Below are positions 1-7,405 of a DNA stretch of 23,228 nt, in pieces. The position numbers were made by a program, and so were the translations under genes. Position 1 is the stretch's first letter, and every line of letters begins with the position of its first letter. The notes under the pieces were generated by a model. It was not told the DNA's origin. It was given only the letters and a program-made list of their open reading frames with translations, and did no database searches. Origin of the DNA: Gemmatimonadota bacterium. GTDB lineage: Bacteria > Latescibacterota > UBA2968 > UBA8231. Location: assembly GCA_018673255.1 (NCBI GenBank), contig JABHDC010000261.1, positions 1 through 23,228 on the forward strand. Direction: 5' to 3'.

Positions 1-2
1 CC

Positions 3-1295
3 CGCGAACTGACGGCCGTCGACTGGCCCGGCGGATTTCGGCCCGGCCGGCGCATCAAGTGGTGGCTCACGACGATCGCCCCTGACCTGCGCCGTCGTGC
101 TGGTTGGGATCCACCGCACACCCCCGAGCAGGCACGTGCCATGTGGGATGAGGGAATCGAGGGCGAGGGACATTGGATCGGCGCCCTGCCATGGATCGAG
201 GTGTGCCGACACTTCCCTCCGGGCCTGGCATCTTACGCCCGTGACTGGCTTGAGCATCCGAATCGGCAGGCGTGGAAGATGGATGAGATTCACGCCCAGG
301 TGGAGGTCCCGAATCTCGACTTCAGTGGCTGGTACGATCACTGCAACGACACGGTCCATCACCTGCGGCTGATGCAGGAGAATGGTGGCAGCGAACAGGC
401 ACGCACAGGTACGCGACTCGTCATCGGGCCGTGGAATCATCCCGGGCTCGGGCAACGAAAATGTGGCGACATCGATTTTGGGCCGCAGGCGCAGGTCGAT
501 CTGCCTGATCTCATCATCCGTTGGTTCGATCACTGGCTCAGGGATCAGGCGACGGGTACCGAGATGGAGCCTGCCGTCCGCTACTTCGCCATGGGAGAAC
601 AACGCTGGCATGCTGCCTCGACCTGGCCGCCCGAGCAAGCGACGGACACCGACTGGCACCTGGGAAGCCATGGGGATGCAGCGCGATCGACAGGCTCGGG
701 TAGGTTGCACAGGGATGGCCCACAGGCAGCTGGTGCGGACGCCTTCGACTACGACCCCCTGAACCCGGTACCCACCCTGTGGGGGAAAGCGTGGTTCACC
801 GGTCCGGCCGACCGCCGCAAACTCGACCACCGGGACGACATCCTCGTCTACCGGAGTGCCCCTCTGGCCGCCGCTCTCGACATTGCCGGCACGCCGCGCG
901 CGATTCTGCATGTCTCCACCACGGCAGCGGACACCGACGTCTTCGTGCGTCTCGTAGATGAATCTCCCGAAGATGAGGCGGGTGCCGGGCCGGCACTGGA
1001 GATCTGCTACGGCATGGTGCGTCTGCGGCATCGCCACGGGCTGGATCAGGATGACCTCGTGCCGCCGGGCCAGACGGTGGACGTGGCAGTTGAGCTTGGG
1101 CCCACGGCATGCCATTTCGCCGTCGGTCATCGGATCCGCGTCGAGGTGACCAGCAGCGACTTCCCGAATCACGATCGCAATCACAATACGGGTGGTAACG
1201 ATCTGGCAGAGGTGACGCTCGTGCCGGCGACGACGAGGATCCATCACGGCCAACAGCAGCCATCGCGCGTCATCCTGCCCGTGATCCAGCGTTGA
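3..1295 (+). CDS. CocE/NonD-family alpha/beta hydrolase, 5' partial
   Basis: The reading frame is open from base 3, so the gene starts upstream of the window; 430 residues are visible. It belongs to the CocE/NonD (X-Pro dipeptidyl-peptidase-like) serine hydrolases, which cleave esters or peptide-like bonds. Seen here are the GWYD motif carrying the catalytic Asp (codon 336-338), the GPWNH motif carrying the catalytic His (codon 438-440), a family-typical GEQRWH...WPP segment, and a YDPLNPVPT linker leading into the C-terminal jelly-roll domain, which ends near SSDFPNHDRN. The nucleophile serine would lie in the missing N-terminal part. The URO-D-like gene follows on the same strand after 70 nt. 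The substrate cannot be predicted; ester and beta-lactam acyl hydrolases occur in the same family. Confidence 0.85.
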   Translation, partial: RELTAVDWPGGFRPGRRIKWWLTTIAPDLRRRAGWDPPHTPEQARAMWDEGIEGEGHWIGALPWIEVCRHFPPGLASYARDWLEHPNRQAWKMDEIHAQVEVPNLDFSGWYDHCNDTVHHLRLMQENGGSEQARTGTRLVIGPWNHPGLGQRKCGDIDFGPQAQVDLPDLIIRWFDHWLRDQATGTEMEPAVRYFAMGEQRWHAASTWPPEQATDTDWHLGSHGDAARSTGSGRLHRDGPQAAGADAFDYDPLNPVPTLWGKAWFTGPADRRKLDHRDDILVYRSAPLAAALDIAGTPRAILHVSTTAADTDVFVRLVDESPEDEAGAGPALEICYGMVRLRHRHGLDQDDLVPPGQTVDVAVELGPTACHFAVGHRIRVEVTSSDFPNHDRNHNTGGNDLAEVTLVPATTRIHHGQQQPSRVILPVIQR

Positions 1296-1298
1296 CAG

Positions 1299-1328
1299 TT
1301 GCGGGGCCGACGCCAGGTGGGGTAGGAT
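1299..1328 (+). promoter_or_regulatory. candidate sigma70-type promoter for the URO-D-like gene
   Basis: A TTGCGG box at 1299-1304 is followed after 18 nt by TAGGAT at 1323-1328. This would start transcription near 1335, about 30 nt before the preferred start codon at 1366. It is a consensus match by eye only, and the gene could equally be read through from the hydrolase upstream. Confidence 0.3.
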
Positions 1329-1365
1329 GGGGGTAGACCCCGTTTGAGTGGAAAGGTACCGATCG

Positions 1366-2577
1366 ATGGATGAGCGAACCTACCTGCGCGACCTGGTGCA
1401 CCGCTACGTCGAGGTGAGCCAGCGGCCCGATCAGGATGCGCGCCGGGATCTCTGGCGCCGACACAATTCACTGCAGGCGACACGTCCACCGATCTATATC
1501 CGCGCCTTTGCATGGCACGAGATGCCGGCGGCGCGGTTGCAGTGTGAAGACGCGCTGCACCGGCACTACGAAGACTTCCTGCTGCGCCACCTGTTCTGGG
1601 ATGGCCTGGGCGACGACTCGATCTTCGAGCCCTGGCTCACCGTGCGGGCCGAGCACTTGTGCAGTGGTTGGGGCGTCACGGCTGATCGACATCGTACGGA
1701 AACGCGTGGCTCCTTCAAGGTCGACTATCCCATCCGTGAGCCCGGCGATATGGAGCGCCTGCATGCGCCACGCCATGAGATCGATGAGGTGGCTACGGCT
1801 CAGAAAGTGGCCCGGGTCGAAGATCTCTTCGGTGATCTGATCACCCTCGACATCGATCGAGGTCCGGCCTATTGGACGTGGTCGGCTGATCTGTCAACGG
1901 ATTTGGGTTACCTGCGTGGCATCGAACACTTCATGGTAGACATGCTCGATCAGCCTCAGTGGCTGCACGATCTGCTTGGCTTCATGTCCGAGGGGGTGCA
2001 ACGGGCACAGCAGCAGGCCGAAACCGCCGGTGACTGGGGTTTGAGCGATCACTACAACCAGGCCATGGCTTATTCGCAGGAGTTGCCCGATCCGCAGGCC
2101 AACCAGCGAGGTGTGACGCGCGATCAATTGTGGTGTTTCACCGCAGCCCAGGAGTTCACCGGCGTGTCGCCGGCGATGCATGAGGAGTTTCTGCTGCGAC
2201 ACCAGATGCCGATCATGGAACCCTTCGGCCTGGTCGCCTACGGTTGCTGCGAAGATCTGAGTGAGAAGATCGACATGCTTCGGAAGGTGCCGAATCTGCG
2301 GCGGATCGCGGTGTCACCGATGGCGGATGTCACCCGGTGTGCCCAGCAGATTGGCGGCGACTACGTCTTCAGCTACCGACCCAGTCCAACGGACATGGTC
2401 GGCTATGGACTCGACGAGAATCGTGTACTGGATCTCCTGCGCGCCGATCTGACGGCCTGCAGAGACTGCTGTGTCGACATCACACTGAAGGACGTGGAAA
2501 CGGTCGAAGGTGACCCGGCGAGGATCGGCCGCTGGGTCCAACTGTGCCGTCAGGTGATCGACGAAGTCTTCGTCTAG
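1366..2577 (+). CDS. URO-D-superfamily protein (uroporphyrinogen decarboxylase / methyltransferase-like)
   Basis: A 403-residue protein. The C-terminal half has the pattern of the URO-D/MtaA-like superfamily of TIM barrels: a GLVAYGCCEDLSEKI segment (Cys294-Cys295), then LRRIAVSPMADV, FSYRPSP and a CRDCC...DVETVEGDP segment (Cys365, Cys368, Cys369). In corrinoid methyltransferases of this superfamily, Cys/His residues at such places hold zinc; in true HemE they are absent, so this is unlikely to be a haem-pathway enzyme. Start: a GTG at 1348 is also open, but ATG 1366 follows a GGAAAGG ribosome-binding site (1350-1356) by 9 nt and is preferred. The gene converges with the Lrp-like regulator only 12 nt downstream. 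Superfamily is fairly certain; reaction unknown. Confidence 0.7.
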   Translation: MDERTYLRDLVHRYVEVSQRPDQDARRDLWRRHNSLQATRPPIYIRAFAWHEMPAARLQCEDALHRHYEDFLLRHLFWDGLGDDSIFEPWLTVRAEHLCSGWGVTADRHRTETRGSFKVDYPIREPGDMERLHAPRHEIDEVATAQKVARVEDLFGDLITLDIDRGPAYWTWSADLSTDLGYLRGIEHFMVDMLDQPQWLHDLLGFMSEGVQRAQQQAETAGDWGLSDHYNQAMAYSQELPDPQANQRGVTRDQLWCFTAAQEFTGVSPAMHEEFLLRHQMPIMEPFGLVAYGCCEDLSEKIDMLRKVPNLRRIAVSPMADVTRCAQQIGGDYVFSYRPSPTDMVGYGLDENRVLDLLRADLTACRDCCVDITLKDVETVEGDPARIGRWVQLCRQVIDEVFV

Positions 2578-2589
2578 GGCGTAGCAGAT

Positions 2590-3153
2590 TCAGGCGTCTG
2601 GAACGGGTGCTTCGGGCACGCGGCGGAATTCTGCAGCACGCACCAGGGCCGCGATCTCTCCCTGCTCCTCACCCGATGACACTGACCAGCCCGTGCTGGT
2701 GGACTTCACCAATGGGTGCGATCGTAGAACGCGGGTGACGAAACTGGTCACATCCTCCGGCCGCTCTGCGTACATGGTGAGCACGATGTCAGATTCCGCA
2801 CCCAGCAGGATCTGGCAGTCGTCGTAGATGATCCCCTGAGTGAATTCATTCTGCGCAATCAACTCTCGAGCGATCTCGTCGCACAACTGGGCCTGGAAGT
2901 CGGCATTGCGTTCAGATGCATCCGCTGAAAACTCACTGTCGATGAAGACCCAGAACTTGTAGCGCCGGGCATCGTCGGGAGGGCGCACGAGCATGATCGG
3001 TCGCAGGACGCCTTCGTCTTCCAATCGCCTGAGATGCTTCTGCACCGACTGATAGGTTACGCCCAGCGCGTCGTGGATTTCGTTTCGTCGCGTATCCGGC
3101 CGTCGTTTGAGCAGTGAAATGATTCGATTGGGCAAATCTGACTTTTTCGGCAC
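2590..3153 (-). CDS. Lrp/AsnC-like transcriptional regulator
   Basis: A 187-residue protein. Residues about 5-50 form a winged helix-turn-helix (NEIHDALGVTYQSVQKHLRRL, with the recognition helix near YQSVQKHL). The C-terminal part ends in a segment like the Lrp RAM ligand-binding domain (ILLGAESDIVLTMYAE, then FVTRVLRSHPLVKSTST). Proteins of this kind bind small molecules, often amino acids, and switch nearby genes; they often repress themselves. The start is GTG at 3153 with GGAG about 7 nt upstream. The upstream AT-rich region holds a good minus-strand promoter and repeated ATAATA-type sites, which suits autoregulation. Between HTH and RAM lies a longer linker than in classical Lrp (about 150-165 aa). 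The target genes are unknown. Confidence 0.75.
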   Translation of the reverse strand: MPKKSDLPNRIISLLKRRPDTRRNEIHDALGVTYQSVQKHLRRLEDEGVLRPIMLVRPPDDARRYKFWVFIDSEFSADASERNADFQAQLCDEIARELIAQNEFTQGIIYDDCQILLGAESDIVLTMYAERPEDVTSFVTRVLRSHPLVKSTSTGWSVSSGEEQGEIAALVRAAEFRRVPEAPVPDA

Positions 3154-3229
3154 TTGAGTCTCCGCGTCAAATCAGGCGGTTCAGGGTGCATTTGCGCCAA
3201 GAAAGCAATGCGAACTCGGCAATGGAGGC

Positions 3230-3258
3230 ATAATAGGACTGAAGAGTGTCCATTCCAA
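3230..3258 (-). promoter_or_regulatory. candidate sigma70 promoter of the Lrp-like regulator
   Basis: On the minus strand, TTGGAA (3258-3253) is separated by exactly 17 nt from TATTAT (3235-3230). Transcription would begin near 3223 and give a leader of about 70 nt before the GTG at 3153. Both boxes differ from consensus by only one or two bases, and the stretch is AT-rich against a GC-rich background. Confidence 0.45.
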
Positions 3259-3307
3259 GGAATAATACGGACATAATACGTATGATTAAATCATCTTTAT
3301 AATAGGA
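3230..3307. repeat. four ATAATA(C/G)G direct repeats, probable operator region
   Basis: Copies on the plus strand begin at 3230 (ATAATAGGA), 3262 (ATAATACGGA), 3273 (ATAATACGTA) and 3299 (ATAATAGGA). Their spacings are 32, 11 and 26 bp, close to 3, 1 and 2.5 helical turns. Two palindromes overlap the array: ATACGTAT (3276-3283) and ATGATT-A-AATCAT (3282-3294). The first copy coincides with the candidate -10 box. Lrp/AsnC proteins commonly bind such phased AT-rich sites; that this regulator binds here is inference. Confidence 0.45.
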
Positions 3308-3418
3308 ATGATTCTTGACAGGGTCTTCATGCGGCTCTTTCCTTGACGTGAGTGCTCAAGAGCGACTCACAAGTGCTGTCACCTGACCAGCCAGCGTTTC
3401 GCCAGCCGGTCAAAGCAC

Positions 3419-3458
3419 AAGAGCCCCCTACCACATCCCTGTCGGTAAGGGGCTCTTT
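3419..3458 (-). terminator. intrinsic terminator hairpin downstream of the YfhO-like gene
   Basis: Arms 3419-3432 and 3444-3457 pair over 14 positions with one mismatch (AAGAGCCCC against GGGGCTCTT plus an inner TACC/GGTA) around an 11-nt loop. It lies 54 nt past the stop codon of the minus-strand membrane-protein gene and would insulate the regulator promoter from it. The T-tract is short on either strand, so termination strength is uncertain. Confidence 0.55.
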
Positions 3459-3510
3459 GCGGTTCTGAGAGGTTGGAATGTCGTTCGATCACACGCGGGT
3501 CGAGCGGGCC

Positions 3511-6033
3511 CTATGACGGCTCGACCTCAGATGTGGTCGATGTGGCCGTCCGCGTCCGACGGACCCACAAGATCACGGCGCCAACCAGAATGAACAGCGC
3601 CGAAGCAAGACTGGCCGCCCGTGACCAGCGCAGGACCGCCGATTCAAAACGGAATTCCACGACGTGCTCACCTGCGTCGACTTGCACCGCCTGCCAGATG
3701 TAGTTGGCACGGTGGATCTGGGTGGGCTCACCATCGATACGGGCCCGCCAGTCTGGATAGAAGTTCTCCGACAGGACGAGCCAGGATGGCTGCGTGGATT
3801 TCACCCTGAAGCGGAACACGCCATCATGAGCATTGCGCTCCAGCAGCTCGACCTGTGCATCCAGTGATGGTGAGGATGCGGTGTTGGGCGGTTCCTGTTC
3901 CAGCAATACCGTTGAACGCAGATCGACGCGGCCTTCCCGCAGCATTTGCAGCAGCTCATTCTCATCTGTCACGACCTGATGGGCCGGGACCGCATAACAC
4001 CATGGCAGCGCCGTGTCATTCGACAGCAGGCTGACGCGGTCCGAGGTCAGGGCCTTGTCGAAACCCCACCCGGCTGGATCGATGGCCGAGGGCACCACCA
4101 GATACTGCACGGCCAGCAGATTCAGCAGAGGCCGGATCGAGGCCAGCAGGTCGGCCGTCGAATAGGGGATCGTCTCCCCCTTCAGATACCGAGCCGCCAG
4201 CATCGATTCCACACGAACCAATTCCCGCAGGACGTGATCGTATCGCCTGATCGTGAAGTCGTGGAATCCGCCGACTGTGGGCACGTCGAACAGGTGGTAA
4301 CCGGGTTGCTCGTAGAGGGTGTAACTGGGAATCTCGTAGACCCTGCCCAGGGCTTCCTGTTTCTGCAGGAAGCGAAGGGCACTCTGATTCTCGCGGCGGA
4401 TGTCCGTCTGTTGTGCTGGATCCTCATAGCGCAGGAAACGTCGCGAAATCCGCCAGCCGTCACCGATGGTGAGGACGCACAGCGCCACCACGATGACACC
4501 GGTGGCCATCTTCCGGGTGGTCTGCCAATAGAGCAGTGAAACGGCAATGGCACAGATCAATGCCGTCAACATGGCGCCCTGGCCGATCCACTCGAGACTG
4601 CTGGCAAGGACAGCACCTTTGGTGGGATCCATATCCGGATATAGGAGACTCGTCCAGATCCCGGTTACGACGTCGGGGGCCAGACCCAGCAGGAATGCGG
4701 TCCCGCACAGGATGCCCCCGGTGATGGCGATCCGCCTCGACGACAGGGCCGTGAGTCCCTCAGTTGCACCCGACAGGGCGCGGTCCAGTGACATGGCTGC
4801 CAGGACGCAGGCGGGGAAGACGAACAGGAAGGCCGCCATGCCGGGGGTTCGCAATACGCTGGCCCCGGGTACGAGATGGAAGACGATCCAGTGCAGGGGT
4901 GTATGAGGCCCAAGGGTGTAGAAGAGGGCCAGCAGGAACAGCGTGGCCATGGCCGCCGCGATGCGATTCCGCCGAATATCTGGCAGGAAGAGACCGGCCA
5001 GAAACAGGACGACGATACCGAAATACTCAGAATTCAGCTTAAAAGCATTGCGACCCCAGTAGTGGTTCGTGTTCTGGGCCGGATCGTAGAAGCCGCCAAA
5101 TTCGGGCACCACCAGCGACGCGGCTTCTTCCGGGTGCAGAGACCAGCTGCGGGCAAATTCCAGGCGATCCTCCGACGAGCGGGCCTGACCATCGTCACTG
5201 ACGGCTCGTTTCGACTGGGTCTTGGCGTGCAGGTAGGATGGCCACAATCCTTCTGAGCCCAGTCCCAGCCCGAGCAGAACCGCCCCTGCAAACAAGGCGG
5301 TCCTCAGCGCGATCTGCGGGGGAGGCAGCGACTGCTTGTATTGCTCGTACAGCAGGAACAAGAACAAAACGCCAAGACCCCACAGGGTGTAGTACAACAG
5401 CTGCAGGTGAGGCGTATAGATACCCAGGCCGATGAGTGTCCCCAGCGCGAGAAAGAACGCGGCCCGTCCCTTGCGCATCCCACACAGCAGGGCCCAGCAC
5501 ATGTAGGGGAACAAGGCGATGACCATCATCTTGGCGTGATGGCCAGCAAGTGTGAAAGACAGAAAGGCCGGGGCCGACATGTAAGCGATACCACCCCAGA
5601 TTGCCGGTAGTCTGCCGACCCGCAACGCCCTCAGAAAGAGGAATGTGCCCCATCCTGCCAGGAACAGAGAGCAGACGTAGCGCCAGCCGAGGTGCCGGTG
5701 GTGCGTGGTGAACAGATAGGACACATACGTCGGGAAATAGCGCCAGCGCAGTCCATTGGCTTCTGGGTAACCACCGAGATCATGGTTCCAAAGCGGCTGC
5801 GAGAGCTCGGAAAGTTTCTCGCCGACGGACCCCTTGCCGAGATGGTAGTCGGTCCCAACGTCGACACCGTAGACGATCTTGTCACTGACGATGAATTCAC
5901 CGAAGTAGACCAAACTCACCAAGGCAAAGATCGCGACCGGAAACCAGGGGCTTGGCAGGAATCGCTGCACCAACGATGGTTCACTCTCTTGGGCAGGGGT
6001 CTGCCGCTCAGATCCTGGTCGCTTCTTCTTCAT
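3511..6033 (-). CDS. YfhO-like multi-spanning membrane protein
   Basis: An 840-residue integral membrane protein. A hydrophilic, lysine-rich N-terminus (about residues 1-30) precedes the first membrane segment (FPVAIFALVSLVYF), an extracytoplasmic loop with GVDVGTDYHLG, and about ten further hydrophobic segments. There follows a large soluble region and a final membrane segment near the C-terminus (ASALFILVGAVILWV). The end pattern LSENFYPDWRARIDG...GEHVVEFRF is characteristic of the YfhO family (bacterial membrane proteins related to GT-C glycosyltransferases, implicated in decorating cell-wall polymers). A longer reading to 6102 is open, but ATG 6033 has an AGGA site 9 nt upstream, and the best promoter lies inside the longer version. 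Substrate unknown. Confidence 0.75.
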   Translation of the reverse strand: MKKKRPGSERQTPAQESEPSLVQRFLPSPWFPVAIFALVSLVYFGEFIVSDKIVYGVDVGTDYHLGKGSVGEKLSELSQPLWNHDLGGYPEANGLRWRYFPTYVSYLFTTHHRHLGWRYVCSLFLAGWGTFLFLRALRVGRLPAIWGGIAYMSAPAFLSFTLAGHHAKMMVIALFPYMCWALLCGMRKGRAAFFLALGTLIGLGIYTPHLQLLYYTLWGLGVLFLFLLYEQYKQSLPPPQIALRTALFAGAVLLGLGLGSEGLWPSYLHAKTQSKRAVSDDGQARSSEDRLEFARSWSLHPEEAASLVVPEFGGFYDPAQNTNHYWGRNAFKLNSEYFGIVVLFLAGLFLPDIRRNRIAAAMATLFLLALFYTLGPHTPLHWIVFHLVPGASVLRTPGMAAFLFVFPACVLAAMSLDRALSGATEGLTALSSRRIAITGGILCGTAFLLGLAPDVVTGIWTSLLYPDMDPTKGAVLASSLEWIGQGAMLTALICAIAVSLLYWQTTRKMATGVIVVALCVLTIGDGWRISRRFLRYEDPAQQTDIRRENQSALRFLQKQEALGRVYEIPSYTLYEQPGYHLFDVPTVGGFHDFTIRRYDHVLRELVRVESMLAARYLKGETIPYSTADLLASIRPLLNLLAVQYLVVPSAIDPAGWGFDKALTSDRVSLLSNDTALPWCYAVPAHQVVTDENELLQMLREGRVDLRSTVLLEQEPPNTASSPSLDAQVELLERNAHDGVFRFRVKSTQPSWLVLSENFYPDWRARIDGEPTQIHRANYIWQAVQVDAGEHVVEFRFESAVLRWSRAASLASALFILVGAVILWVRRTRTATSTTSEVEPS

Positions 6034-6073
6034 CCGGTGGTTCCTTTTGTGATGACATTCCAGTTGCGTTGTT

Positions 6074-6102
6074 AGGCTAGGGGTGACCGGAACCCGGGTC
6101 AA
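6074..6102 (-). promoter_or_regulatory. candidate sigma70 promoter for the YfhO-like gene
   Basis: On the minus strand TTGACC (6102-6097) is followed after 17 nt by TAGCCT (6079-6074). Transcription would start near 6067, leaving a leader of about 34 nt before ATG 6033. It lies in the divergent gap shared with the flavoenzyme gene. Confidence 0.45.
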
Positions 6103-6139
6103 CGGTCTCCAGTGATGGCTCTCAAGACAGAGGTCCTGA

Positions 6140-7309
6140 GTGAGTGATTCTATCTACGACGTGCTCGTCATCGGGGCCGGCATCAACGGTCGGTGTGCCC
6201 TGTTCCATCTGCTCGAACGCGGCGTCGGTCGAGTTGGCATGATTGAACGTTTCGACCTCGGCCACTCGCGCGGCAGTTCACACTCGCACTCCCGCATTAC
6301 CCGCTCCGCCTATGTCGATGCCGCCTACGTGCGTCTGATGCAGGTGGCACACACACAGGAGTGGCCTCGACTGGAGGCGGCCATCGGTGAACGGCTGATC
6401 CATCCGAATGATGGGTGCTTCTTCGGCCCGGCCGGTGGGCGCTTCGAGCAGTATGCGCAGGCTGTCACCAGTGTAGGCGTAGACTGCGAGGTGCTGGACG
6501 TGAATCAGGCGCGCCGGCAGTTCCCCATGTTCCGCTTCCCCACCGCGGCTGGCGCGGTCCATGATCGGACATCCGGTGTGATTGCAGCGGCACGGACGAT
6601 GGCCGGTCTGGCGACCGACGCTGAGCGACGAGGTGCGGTTTTCCACACGGGCTCACGCGTTGTCGATATCGAGCCGCTCTCCTCTGGGATCCGCGTGGTC
6701 ACAATCGATGAGGATGGGAATTCAAGGGCATTGATGACCGAACGGCTCATCGTCACAGCCGGACCGTGGACGGCGAAGTTGCTCCCCTGGCTCGCACCAC
6801 GGCTCAAGGTTGCCCGCCAGACTGTTGGGTACTTCCGGTTGCAGGGCGCCAGCCAGGATTTCGGTGTCGGCCGCTGGCCCGTCTGGGGGAATCTCGGCAC
6901 CGACCAGGACAAGAAGTTCTACGGACTCCCGAGTTTCGGTCGTGACGGGATCAAGCTGGCCCGCCATGTCACCCATGACTTGGATGAGGACCCTGACCAG
7001 ATCTCTGAAAAGATTGCCGAGACGGCCGTGGCCGAACTGCGGCAATTCCTGGACACTGAATTCGTACCACCCGTCGAGGCCTTCCTCGGCGCCGAACACT
7101 GCCACTATACCAATACGGCGACAGAGGACTTCCTCATCGATCGGCATCGAGAAGATGAACGGATCGTCATCGGTGCCGGGTTCTCCGGGCACGGCTTCAA
7201 GTTCGGTCCCGTGACCGGTCGGGCGTTGGCGGAGCTGGCCTGTGAAGGACAGGTTCAGACGCCGGAATTTGAGGCCATGCGGTCTGTCTTTGGGGTTGCC
7301 CCACAGTGA
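6140..7309 (+). CDS. FAD-dependent oxidoreductase, monomeric sarcosine oxidase / N-methyltryptophan oxidase type
   Basis: A 389-residue flavoenzyme of the monomeric sarcosine oxidase family, which oxidises N-methyl or secondary amines to imine and hydrogen peroxide. The N-terminal Rossmann motif is VIGAGINGR, followed by a GHSRGSSHSHSRITR segment like that of MSOX/MTOX. The C-terminus has HYTNTATEDFLID and GAGFSGHGFKFGP, both hallmarks of the family. Cys321, in HCHYTNT, aligns with the cysteine that carries FAD covalently in this family. The start is GTG 6140, with AGAGG about 6 nt upstream. The gene is divergent from the YfhO-like gene and 96 nt upstream of acnA. The exact amine substrate cannot be told; pipecolate or sarcosine oxidase are alternatives. 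Confidence 0.85.
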   Translation: MSDSIYDVLVIGAGINGRCALFHLLERGVGRVGMIERFDLGHSRGSSHSHSRITRSAYVDAAYVRLMQVAHTQEWPRLEAAIGERLIHPNDGCFFGPAGGRFEQYAQAVTSVGVDCEVLDVNQARRQFPMFRFPTAAGAVHDRTSGVIAAARTMAGLATDAERRGAVFHTGSRVVDIEPLSSGIRVVTIDEDGNSRALMTERLIVTAGPWTAKLLPWLAPRLKVARQTVGYFRLQGASQDFGVGRWPVWGNLGTDQDKKFYGLPSFGRDGIKLARHVTHDLDEDPDQISEKIAETAVAELRQFLDTEFVPPVEAFLGAEHCHYTNTATEDFLIDRHREDERIVIGAGFSGHGFKFGPVTGRALAELACEGQVQTPEFEAMRSVFGVAPQ

Positions 7310-7405
7310 GTTAGCTGTCCGGCGTCGAACCTTGACACCCGACTTGCCGGCCCCGACTCTCTACTTCAACTGATTCTTATCACATCGATCTTCGACAGGA
7401 TTCTC

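Larger units (their letters stand above)
3154..3510. other. 357-bp intergenic region
   Basis: No gene is seen. Moving upward in coordinate it holds the regulator leader (3154-3229), the candidate minus-strand promoter and ATAATA repeats (3230-3307), a stretch with no recognised signal (about 3308-3380), an imperfect inverted repeat GACCAGCCAGCG / CGCCAGCCGGTC around 3384-3411, and the terminator hairpin at 3419-3457. The stretch 3225-3315 is much richer in A+T than its surroundings. Confidence 0.7.

Noticed and set aside
7332..7337. TTGACA upstream of acnA as a promoter -35 box
   Set aside because: No acceptable -10 hexamer is found at 16-19 nt downstream.
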